Below are positions 1 to 5,538 of a DNA stretch of 6,405 nucleotides, piece by piece. The translations under genes and the position numbers were made by a program. The DNA is from a bacterium. Lineage in GTDB: Bacteria > Zhuqueibacterota > Zhuqueibacteria > Residuimicrobiales > Krinioviventaceae. The notes beneath the pieces are model-generated. The model saw only the letters and a list, made by a program, of their open reading frames with translations, made no database searches and was not told the origin of the DNA. The stretch spans positions 1 to 6,405 of the forward strand of contig JAJRST010000530.1 of the NCBI GenBank assembly GCA_024278645.1. The letters run 5' to 3'. Position 1 is the stretch's first letter, and each line of letters opens with the position of its first letter.

Positions 1-1407
1 ATTGACGCTCAAATTTTTGTGAATAGAATTGTAATCATAGCTTGGTTGTTGTGCAGCTCTATAATCAACGAGCACGGTCTGGCCATTTGCTATTCGCCCG
101 CCGGGGAGTCGCTGCACTTCAAGATATTGTCCGGCCTCGACCAAAATATAGTCGAAATAATTTTGATAAAGTATGCTTTGCGTTTCATCGGTAATTTGCA
201 CCGTTTCTTTGTATACATAAGGGTGACGAAGCAGAACAATTTTTTCATCCACAAGACGAAGCTCTTCATTGACAATCGGCATATCTCCCAGGAGGCTTTG
301 TTGAGACCGGTCCATTGCCGTCTGATCATATCTCACGCTTAAAAACCCCGACGGGATGCGTTTCCTGTAATTCAAGGAAAAGCCTTTTTCAGCAATGCCC
401 TCGTCATAGGCCGTTTGACTGGTTTTCGACTGTGCAAAATAAACGCTTGATTGCAAGCTGGCAAAAAGCTTATGTTCGAGTTTAACATCCGCCCGGCTTT
501 GATTGATAAAATAGTCCCGCTGCTCGTAAGCAGAATAGCGGAGACCCGCCAAAAAGCGAAAGTTCAAAGGCAAAGAAACTCGAAGTCTTTCATTCAACTG
601 TAATTGGTCGAACGAACTGGAACCGACCTGGCGAGTATTTATTAAAAACGAATTTAAAGAAGAATTTTTTTTACGATTAAACCAGATACTGTTTCTCGCA
701 TCAAAAGTATTAATTTTGTTATGAATATTAAACGTGTTTCTGTAATTATGAGAATACTCCATCAGTGTATAAGTGAGACGCGTCTGGTCAAATAGTGTGA
801 ATGACTTGTCCGCGGATGCTCGCGCCGTAGAACGACGATTTTCAAATTCACGAAGTGAATAGACCTCTATTTCATCGCTTTTGCTGGCGTTATAGGACAA
901 TTGGATCGGCAAGAAACGATTCCGAAACGATGTCATGGCGCCCCAGGTCCGGGTGCGATTTTTAACGCTGGTTAACAGTTCACGATTAACCAAGCTGCGC
1001 GAAAAGTCGTAATACATATTTGCGGAAACCGGCAGCTTTTGGAAAACAGATACAAAAACTCGTCCATGATCATACAGCCTTGTCTCGCTCCTGTCCGGGG
1101 CCACAAGATACTCATCAGACCGTCCGCCTGGCTGCAACTCCGCCTCCAGGTCGATCAGCATAAAATTAGGATGAAGGAAGGCGCCACGCGAGCGAACAGC
1201 CATTTTGCCTTTCAAGTTTGATGTATTGATCGTTTCACTAAAATTCGAGTTCCAAAGAGTGGTTCGCGAACGTTTATGGCCAAAGACGCCAAAGGCGCCT
1301 TTTAGCATCATTTGTCGCCAAAGCATAATTTGATCGTCCTGGGAGATGACCGTAGTCAAGCTTGACAACAGCAACAAAACGGCAAATATTTTATTCAAAC
1401 CTGGCAT
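1..1407 (-). CDS. Outer-membrane beta-barrel protein of a cytochrome cluster (partial, C-terminus off window)
   Basis: Reading from the ATG at 1407, the frame stays open for all 469 codons to the window edge, so the C-terminus is missing. Residues 1-22 form a signal peptide (K6, hydrophobic LLLL core, likely cleavage after V-I-S before QDD). The mature part is rich in alternating polar/hydrophobic stretches with many Tyr, Phe, Arg, Ser and Asn (for example NMYYDFSRSLVN, FRFLAGLRYSAYEQRDYF), typical of amphipathic outer-membrane strands. There is no CXXCH. Around residues 396-448 the texture changes to a Gly/Val-rich soluble-looking beta segment ending GGRIANGQTVLVDY, which may be a periplasmic or plug module between two sets of barrel strands. 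The start lies 10 nt after the pentahaem lipoprotein stop. A TAGG overlapping that stop can serve as the ribosome site, so the two are probably translated together. Role as the barrel of a trans-outer-membrane electron conduit or secretion channel is inferred from context; the exact family is not recognised. Confidence 0.8.
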   Translation of the reverse strand, partial: MPGLNKIFAVLLLLSSLTTVISQDDQIMLWRQMMLKGAFGVFGHKRSRTTLWNSNFSETINTSNLKGKMAVRSRGAFLHPNFMLIDLEAELQPGGRSDEYLVAPDRSETRLYDHGRVFVSVFQKLPVSANMYYDFSRSLVNRELLTSVKNRTRTWGAMTSFRNRFLPIQLSYNASKSDEIEVYSLREFENRRSTARASADKSFTLFDQTRLTYTLMEYSHNYRNTFNIHNKINTFDARNSIWFNRKKNSSLNSFLINTRQVGSSSFDQLQLNERLRVSLPLNFRFLAGLRYSAYEQRDYFINQSRADVKLEHKLFASLQSSVYFAQSKTSQTAYDEGIAEKGFSLNYRKRIPSGFLSVRYDQTAMDRSQQSLLGDMPIVNEELRLVDEKIVLLRHPYVYKETVQITDETQSILYQNYFDYILVEAGQYLEVQRLPGGRIANGQTVLVDYRAAQQPSYDYNSIHKNLSVN

Positions 1408-1417
1408 TACTTTAAAC

Positions 1418-1984
1418 CTAATAGAAAAAATAGGGGTCTTCGCCTCCGTGCGGATTATGGCAATCCGTGCAATTTTCTTCTTCCAGGCCCTCATGCGATT
1501 CCTTGGCCAAAACCTCATTGCGCTCGTGACAGTACAGACAGAGGTCTTGCCCCGTACGTTTCAGTAATTTTTCATTTTTGGATTTATGAGGATGATGACA
1601 CTGGGTGCAAAAGCCTCCGCCGACCGGGCCATGCACGTATGCAAGCGAATCGGTAAAATCATCGTGGCAGCTAAAACATAAATCCTTCTGTTGCCGGAGA
1701 GAGGCAAGAGAGAGCTGAAAATCATGGCAGGCGTCGCAAGCTCTTTCTTCGAATGGCGGGTGAAAATTAATATCTTCGCTCTTGTGAGCCCGCGCCGCCG
1801 CCTCGGACGCAAACTCCGCCGTCGTGTCAATGGCTGCAATACTTTGGGGTTCGGCGGATTCCGGCTCCGGTACGCCGTCGAAAAAAGTTGACAGAATTTT
1901 GTGACGCGTCGACTGAGAACATGCAACCAAAACGAAAGCAACAACCATAAACAAAAATAGCCGTTTGAAAATAGAGGACATCAT
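1418..1984 (-). CDS. Pentahaem doubled-CXXCH cytochrome c lipoprotein
   Basis: 188 residues with five CXXCH haem-attachment motifs (Cys pairs 83/86, 103/106, 126/129, 149/152 and 172/175). They are arranged as in the doubled-CXXCH/cytochrome c3-like family, with CHxPH-type repeats at 129-133 and 175-179. Non-motif histidines (28, 67, 75, 118, 131, 133, 164, 179) suffice for bis-His ligation. The N-terminus is a lipoprotein signal: Lys7-Arg8, a hydrophobic core and the lipobox LVAC with Cys22. Ser follows the Cys, which in E. coli rules would favour outer-membrane sorting. A segment reading FFDGVPEP (35-42), then a Pro/Glu/Ala-rich linker, separates the anchor from the haem domain. The start was chosen so that the lipobox signal is of normal length; it leaves 16 nt after the NHL gene. 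An upstream in-frame ATG at 2026, with AAGG 9 nt before it, would overlap the NHL gene by 26 nt and add 14 residues; it is a real alternative. Likely periplasm- or surface-facing electron carrier next to the barrel protein. Confidence 0.9.
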   Translation of the reverse strand: MMSSIFKRLFLFMVVAFVLVACSQSTRHKILSTFFDGVPEPESAEPQSIAAIDTTAEFASEAAARAHKSEDINFHPPFEERACDACHDFQLSLASLRQQKDLCFSCHDDFTDSLAYVHGPVGGGFCTQCHHPHKSKNEKLLKRTGQDLCLYCHERNEVLAKESHEGLEEENCTDCHNPHGGEDPYFFY

Positions 1985-2000
1985 CCCGTTAAACTGCCAC

Positions 2001-3062
2001 TTAGGACTTTGGTTCGATAAAGCCATAAACTGAGACCTTGTCCGGTCCGTATTGATTGGTCACAAAAATTAAATATTTCAGATTAAAGCTTGGGTGGACA
2101 TATTTTTGAAAAAACTCGAGGTTATCATAATCGATTATAACTTTGGCCGGCAGCCACATGTTCCCGGGATGTTCGTAGGCGCCTCCAAAAAACATAAGCA
2201 GCTTGCCGGCGGAATCAAATATTTGCACATTTTCAAATCCGGCGTCGACAACAAACAGGTTGTTGTCACGGTCAACCGCAATACCCTTGGGACGAACGAA
2301 ATTGCCGATGGAACGGCCGAAGCCTCCGACGGACTGCACAAACTCGCCGTCATGAGTATAGGTTTTTACTTTAAAATCGCCAAAGTCGGTAACATACAAA
2401 TATTTGTCGGTGACAAAGATATTGACGGGCGAAAACAGCGACTCCGGCTCGCCGCTATTCGCCAGCGGCAACGATCGTTTAAAGTTAAGGCTTTGCCGGT
2501 CATACACATCGACGGCATGGAAACCAATGTCACAGACCCATATCTCATCATCTTTGACGAAAACGTCAGTCGGCTTGTCCTTTGTCGGGTCGCCGATAAC
2601 GCCTTTGTATTTAAGGTCGGGGGTGAAAATCACCACCTGACGGCGTTCCGTATCACTAACGTACAGGTCGCCGGCATCGTCGACAAAACAATTCACAGGC
2701 TTGAGCAAGGCGCCAAAACCCTTGGGCCGGAAATATTCAAACTTTTTATTTTTCAGGTCTAATATCTCAAGACCGGCATAAATGGTATCGCAGATATAAA
2801 TTTTGCCGTTTTTGATGGCAATACCGTACGGTTTGATGATGGGCTTGCCGGTCGCTTTTGGAAGGATATATTTCCAAAGACCTTTCCGTTCACCGGTGAC
2901 GTCAATAGAAGTGCTGAAACGCGTCAGATATTGAATTCGGGGCGTAGCTGGCGGGGGAGGGAAGATGACGACATCATCGCTTGAGGGCGTTTTATCCTGG
3001 GCCCCCAAAATGCTGATGCTCAACAAAAAGAACACTAGAATGAGAAATCGGAATCGAAACAT
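2001..3062 (-). CDS. Exported six-bladed NHL-repeat beta-propeller protein
   Basis: 353 residues. A signal peptide covers about 1-21 (MFRFRF, long hydrophobic core, SILGA), with no lipobox cysteine. A Pro-rich segment (VVIFPPPPATPRIQYL, about 31-46) precedes six NHL-like repeats whose strands read KPYGIAIKNGKIYICDT, KPVNCFVDDAGDLYVSDT, KPTDVFVKDDEIWVCDIG, SPVNIFVTDKYLYVTDFG, RPKGIAVDRDNNLFVVDAG and a degenerate last blade ending FVTNQYGPDKVSVYGF. Six repeats suggest a closed six-bladed propeller. It has no haem motif, so it is not itself an electron carrier. Propellers of this type with the PPPP-x-PRI-x-Y lead-in are, from memory, recurrent neighbours of multihaem cytochromes in metal-reducing bacteria; a scaffold, assembly or partner-binding role is inferred. 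Cysteines 91, 125 and 177 lie in the repeat strands. The ribosome site is poor (CAGG only one to two nt before ATG), which fits lower expression than the tetrahaem gene upstream. An intrinsic terminator sits just 24 nt before the start. Confidence 0.9.
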   Translation of the reverse strand: MFRFRFLILVFFLLSISILGAQDKTPSSDDVVIFPPPPATPRIQYLTRFSTSIDVTGERKGLWKYILPKATGKPIIKPYGIAIKNGKIYICDTIYAGLEILDLKNKKFEYFRPKGFGALLKPVNCFVDDAGDLYVSDTERRQVVIFTPDLKYKGVIGDPTKDKPTDVFVKDDEIWVCDIGFHAVDVYDRQSLNFKRSLPLANSGEPESLFSPVNIFVTDKYLYVTDFGDFKVKTYTHDGEFVQSVGGFGRSIGNFVRPKGIAVDRDNNLFVVDAGFENVQIFDSAGKLLMFFGGAYEHPGNMWLPAKVIIDYDNLEFFQKYVHPSFNLKYLIFVTNQYGPDKVSVYGFIEPKS

Positions 3063-3086
3063 ACCTGAACCGTAATCGCTTTGAGT

Positions 3087-3118
3087 AAAAAAAGGGTGGC
3101 CTCATAGAGCCACCCTTT
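3087..3118 (-). terminator. Intrinsic terminator after the tetrahaem cytochrome gene
   Basis: On the minus strand a perfect 10-bp stem (AAAGGGTGGC at 3118-3109 pairing with GCCACCCTTT at 3100-3091) encloses an 8-nt loop and runs straight into a T tract (seven T, 3093-3087). It begins 53 nt after the tetrahaem stop. On the plus strand the stem is followed by AAATGAC, not T residues, so it acts in the minus direction only. It lies inside what would otherwise be one operon, 24 nt before the NHL start codon. Confidence 0.92.
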
Positions 3119-3171
3119 AAATGACAAACAAATGAATTAATACAACAAATAATGATGCACATAAAATACTG

Positions 3172-3789
3172 CTATTTTTGGTGGCACGTCAGACACAGGT
3201 TGCTGCCGCTGTTTGATTTAACCAAAAGATTGCCGACGCCGCTGCCGTTATGAACGTCATGGCAGGATGCACACTGCATTTTGGATCCGATGAGCATATC
3301 ATTATCGATGGTGCCGCCGAGACCGGAGTTTGTCGTCGCCGGGTCATATAAACCGCCGTCAGCACTGGCCAAGGCGCCATCATAAGTGAACGAAACGGGG
3401 TGGTCGTCGCTCAGATCCGTGCCGATTTTCTCGCTGCCGGAAACAAATTGATTGCCATTTGTTCTACCACCGAAATTGTCAACGGCCACTGTACCGTCAT
3501 GGCAGCTCAGGCAAAGCTTGGAAGAGCCGTCGGGTTGACCGACAGTCGCATTCAGCGATGAGCTGCTGTAGGGCGTAAAAGTCGCTGCTGTTACTTCGTG
3601 GTTCCACAAAGGTGCATCCGAAACAGTATTGTCCGCATTGTGCGGAGTGTGACAAACAACACAGATTTCCGATGTGTTGTTCCAATTTTCGTTGCTAAAA
3701 TCATGGGCGGAACCGACAATGCTTTGACTAAAAGACAACCCGGCAACAACTAGGATCATAACAGAAATTGTGATACATCGCTTTAGCAT
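3172..3789 (-). CDS. Secreted tetrahaem c-type cytochrome, OmcE-like (candidate nanowire subunit)
   Basis: 205 residues. The signal peptide is about 1-22 (KRCITISVMILVVAGLSFSQ), with no lipobox. Four CXXCH motifs bind haem (Cys pairs 43/46, 93/96, 173/176, 199/202). The motif contexts EICVVCHTPHNA, KLCLSCHDGT, MQCASCHDVHNG and NLCLTCHQK, with DDHPVSFTYD at 128-137, match what I recall of the OmcE-type extracellular tetrahaem cytochromes of Geobacter, which polymerise into filaments. Length is also similar. Five histidines outside the motifs (29, 50, 64, 130, 180) are enough for bis-His ligation of four haems. The protein ends two residues after the last motif. The start at 3789 was chosen over an upstream in-frame ATG at 3831 because it has an excellent ribosome site 7 nt before it and begins a normal signal peptide. 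It is the first gene after a sigma-54 promoter and is followed by a strong terminator, so it is probably the most abundant product here. Filament formation is inference; a soluble periplasmic cytochrome is the alternative. Confidence 0.93.
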   Translation of the reverse strand: MLKRCITISVMILVVAGLSFSQSIVGSAHDFSNENWNNTSEICVVCHTPHNADNTVSDAPLWNHEVTAATFTPYSSSSLNATVGQPDGSSKLCLSCHDGTVAVDNFGGRTNGNQFVSGSEKIGTDLSDDHPVSFTYDGALASADGGLYDPATTNSGLGGTIDNDMLIGSKMQCASCHDVHNGSGVGNLLVKSNSGSNLCLTCHQK

Positions 3790-3796
3790 AATACAG

Positions 3797-3805
3797 CCTC
3801 CTTTT
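3797..3805 (-). promoter_or_regulatory. Strong ribosome binding site of the tetrahaem cytochrome
   Basis: The minus strand reads AAAAGGAGG, with 7 nt to the ATG at 3789. This near-perfect anti-Shine-Dalgarno match decides the start codon over the longer reading beginning at 3831. It is much stronger than the sites before the NHL, lipoprotein and barrel genes, so the cytochrome is likely to be translated most heavily. Confidence 0.9.
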
Positions 3806-3822
3806 GAGATGTAGTGATGTAG

Positions 3823-3838
3823 ACAGAGCATTATCTGT
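3823..3838 (-). repeat. Small leader hairpin in the tetrahaem 5' untranslated region
   Basis: Inverted repeat ACAGA (3838-3834) / TCTGT (3827-3823) with a 6-nt loop. It would lie inside the predicted roughly 104-nt leader between the sigma-54 start point and the ATG, about 18 nt upstream of the ribosome site. The stem is only five AT-leaning pairs, so any role in mRNA stability or translation is speculative. Confidence 0.25.
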
Positions 3839-3903
3839 ACTGTAGGAATTAGGAAATTGTTTTGTGATGGTTACGCTCTCTCTTTTTTGCTGGCTTTATT
3901 ATA

Positions 3904-3919
3904 TGCAAACGATGTACCA
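3904..3919 (-). promoter_or_regulatory. Sigma-54 (-24/-12) promoter for the tetrahaem cytochrome
   Basis: The minus strand reads TGGTAC-ATCGT-TTGCA, against the consensus TGGCAC-N5-TTGCA: one mismatch, with the invariant GG (-25/-24) and GC (-13/-12) at the exact 10-nt internal spacing. The predicted start point is near 3893, giving a leader of about 104 nt. It is the only such element noticed in an intergenic position, and the gene immediately upstream encodes a sigma-54-dependent activator, so autonomous control by that regulator is likely. Confidence 0.82.
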
Positions 3920-3976
3920 TACTTGCCCACGCCGTAATTCTTACAAAGCACAACATTTAATACCGCACCATACTTT

Positions 3977-3997
3977 GTCCGCCCTGACGGGCGCGAC
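3977..3997. promoter_or_regulatory. Inverted repeat, candidate upstream activator site
   Basis: GTCCGCCC (3977-3984) and GGGCGCGAC (3989-3997) form an imperfect palindrome around TGAC: a 5-bp GC-rich core, then three further pairs after a one-base bulge. Its centre is about 92 nt upstream of the predicted sigma-54 start point, in the usual range for NtrC-family enhancer sites. Two GACCA copies follow at 3995-3999 and 4003-4007. No T tract follows on either strand, so it is not a convincing terminator. Binding by the neighbouring regulator is inference. Confidence 0.4.
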
Positions 3998-4033
3998 CAA
4001 TAGACCATTGTTATTTAATAAAATACACCGAAT

Positions 4034-4047
4034 AAACGCAGACGTTT
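4034..4047. repeat. Inverted repeat AAACG-N4-CGTTT upstream of the sigma-54 promoter
   Basis: AAACG (4034-4038) and CGTTT (4043-4047) flank CAGA, centred about 148 nt upstream of the predicted start point. It could be a second activator half-site pair; its sequence is not clearly related to the GC-rich palindrome nearer the promoter. Six T follow on the plus strand, but no plus-strand gene precedes it, so a terminator role is unlikely. Confidence 0.25.
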
Positions 4048-4105
4048 TTTCAGCATACCAGAAAAACTTTCGTATTGAAACGGATTCATCTTTACCACTA
4101 ATATA

Positions 4106-4122
4106 TTGGCGCCTCAGCGCAA
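4106..4122. repeat. Short hairpin just downstream of the regulator gene
   Basis: TTG-G-CGC (4106-4112) pairs with GCG-CAA (4117-4122) around a short loop, with one bulged G. It begins 31 nt after the regulator stop in the direction of transcription. On the minus strand it is followed by ATATATTAG rather than a T run, so at best it is a weak terminator or 3'-end stabiliser; it could also be a distal activator site. Confidence 0.2.
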
Positions 4123-4153
4123 TTGGGGATTTTCACCCGGTCGGCGTGGGATA

Positions 4154-5533
4154 TTACCCAACTGTTATTTTATGCCTGTTGATTTTGGAACGAAGCACAT
4201 CTCGGGATATGGACAGCAACCTGGCGGCCGCCGTCTTGTTTTTCCCGGCGGCTTCCAGCGCGGCACTAATGACCTCTTTCTCCAACGTATTAAAAGGAAT
4301 CTGGTTCTCAACGACAATGCTTGCAATTCTCTCCACGGTTGTACTCGAAGCATTCTTGTTTAAGGGACGCAATGGAAAGCAGTCAACATCCAGGTAGGGT
4401 GTATCTTCCAAAATAACGGCGCGTTCCAAAATATTTTTGAGCTCGCGGACATTGCCGGGCCAGGAATATGTGTTCAGTATCTTCATGGCTTTGGGGGTCA
4501 CCCCTTTAATTTTCTTGCCAAATTGCTTGTTGAACACCTGCAAATAGTAATCGATTATCGCCGGAATATCTTCGGGCCTCTCACGCAGCGGCGGCAAGTC
4601 TACTTGAAATATCTTGAGCCGATAATATAAATCCTCGCGGAAAGTTTTTTCTGCGACGGCTTTCTCTATATCCCTGTTTGTAGCGGCAATTATTTTAACG
4701 TCAACGCTCAAATCCTCTGTGCCGCCAACGCGACGATATGTTTTGTTTTCGATAAATTGCAAAAGTTTTACCTGGGTCGCCAGATCAATTTCACCTATTT
4801 CATCCAGAAAAACGGTTCCTTTGTTGGCCACTTCAAAAAGGCCTTTTTTCATCTGTCTGGCGTCGGTAAAGGCGCCCTTCTCATGTCCAAACAGCTCGCT
4901 TTCGAGCAGGTTTTTTGAAAGCAATGAACAGTTAATGACGACAAAAGGCTTGTCGCGGCGGTCGCTTTCGCTGTGAAAAACCCTGGCCAGGAGATCCTTG
5001 CCCGTACCGCTTTCGCCCAGAAGCAGCATGGAGCCGGCTTGCGAACGGGCCAGTTTTTTCACAAAGGCAAGCACCTGCCTTGTTTTTGGCGATTTGGCGA
5101 CAAAATGCGAAACATCGGAATCGCACGTGGTGCTCCGCTTGAGCAACTGAATTTCGTTGCTGATATCTTTTTGCCGTTGAATGTTCTCAAAGATGAGGTC
5201 GATCTCTTGAAAATTGAACGGCTTGTTGAGATAATCAAAGGCGCCGTTCTTCATCGCTTCCACGGCCGTCTCGATGGAACCGTGCGCGGTCATAAAAATG
5301 ACAAAGGTATCCGAACCGGTGGTTATTTTATTTTTTAAAAGCTCCAGCCCCGTTGTATCCGGCAATTTATTGTCCAGAAAAATGACATCGGGACGAACCG
5401 TTTCAATAATCTTAATGCATTCCTCACCCGTTCCCGCTGAAAAGGCGCGGCATCCTTTTTTCATCAGATATTTTTCAAACGACCAGCGGATAAGTTTTTC
5501 GTCATCAACAACAAGAACTTTAAAATTTAACAT
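4154..5533 (-). CDS. NtrC-family sigma-54-dependent response regulator
   Basis: 459 residues with the full three-domain layout. The receiver domain (about 4-120) has acidic pocket D10/D11, phospho-acceptor D54 (IFLDNKLP), T82 and K104. The AAA+ sigma-54 activation domain (about 143-375) has Walker A GESGTGKD (173-180), ESELFGHEKGAFTDA (211-225), Walker B VFLDEIGE (241-248), FREDLYYRL (298-306) and the WPGNVREL sensor-II region (358-365). A Fis-type helix-turn-helix lies at about 418-455 (GKNKTAAARLLSISRDVLRSKI). The sigma-54 contact loop is GAFTDA rather than the commonest GAFTGA; the same substitution is, from memory, seen in other family members. The gene starts 5 nt after the kinase stop, and its ribosome site (AGG at 5540-5538) overlaps that stop, implying translational coupling. 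It precedes a sigma-54 promoter driving the tetrahaem cytochrome, its likely direct target. Confidence 0.96.
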   Translation of the reverse strand: MLNFKVLVVDDEKLIRWSFEKYLMKKGCRAFSAGTGEECIKIIETVRPDVIFLDNKLPDTTGLELLKNKITTGSDTFVIFMTAHGSIETAVEAMKNGAFDYLNKPFNFQEIDLIFENIQRQKDISNEIQLLKRSTTCDSDVSHFVAKSPKTRQVLAFVKKLARSQAGSMLLLGESGTGKDLLARVFHSESDRRDKPFVVINCSLLSKNLLESELFGHEKGAFTDARQMKKGLFEVANKGTVFLDEIGEIDLATQVKLLQFIENKTYRRVGGTEDLSVDVKIIAATNRDIEKAVAEKTFREDLYYRLKIFQVDLPPLRERPEDIPAIIDYYLQVFNKQFGKKIKGVTPKAMKILNTYSWPGNVRELKNILERAVILEDTPYLDVDCFPLRPLNKNASSTTVERIASIVVENQIPFNTLEKEVISAALEAAGKNKTAAARLLSISRDVLRSKINRHKITVG

Positions 5534-5538
5534 AGGAC

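Larger units (their letters stand above)
3790..4153. other. 364-nt regulatory intergenic region
   Basis: This is the only long non-coding stretch in the window, between the regulator stop and the tetrahaem start. It holds the ribosome site, a leader of about 104 nt, the sigma-54 promoter core at 3904-3919, and an upstream AT-rich zone (about 4008-4105) interrupted by inverted repeats at 3977-3997, 4034-4047 and 4106-4122. A 9-base direct repeat ACCATACTT occurs at 3916-3924 and 3967-3975. No small gene with a credible ribosome site was found here. A plus-strand open frame from 3864 crosses into the regulator gene and is only its antisense shadow. No obvious T-tract terminator for the regulator gene is present. 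Confidence 0.8.

Noticed and set aside
19..342. Plus-strand 107-codon frame at the left end
   Set aside because: Antisense to the barrel gene, whose minus-strand frame is open without interruption from 1407 to the edge and starts with a signal peptide.
1561..1944. 127-codon minus-strand frame overlapping the pentahaem gene
   Set aside because: Arg-rich out-of-frame translation of the cytochrome; the in-frame reading has five CXXCH motifs and a lipobox.
2094..2762. 222-codon plus-strand open frame
   Set aside because: Lies wholly antisense to the NHL propeller gene, whose repeats are clear; no ribosome site or recognisable domain. It is a shadow frame.
3181..3200. Plus-strand TGGCAC resembling a sigma-54 -24 element
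   Set aside because: No TTGC at the required spacing, it is inside the tetrahaem coding region, and there is no plus-strand gene to drive.
3790..3893. Cyclic-di-GMP (GEMM) riboswitch in the cytochrome leader
   Set aside because: Such riboswitches precede some Geobacter cytochromes, so I looked for the conserved CACGCACAGGGCAAACC and GACGCAAAGCC-like cores; neither is present on the minus strand of this leader.
4147..4160. TGGG/CCCA hairpin spanning the regulator stop codon as a terminator
   Set aside because: Only four pairs and no T run after it on the minus strand.
3864..4397. 177-codon plus-strand open frame across the intergenic region
   Set aside because: Its second half is antisense to the regulator's C-terminal domain and its first half crosses the promoter region. 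No ribosome site or coherent protein texture.
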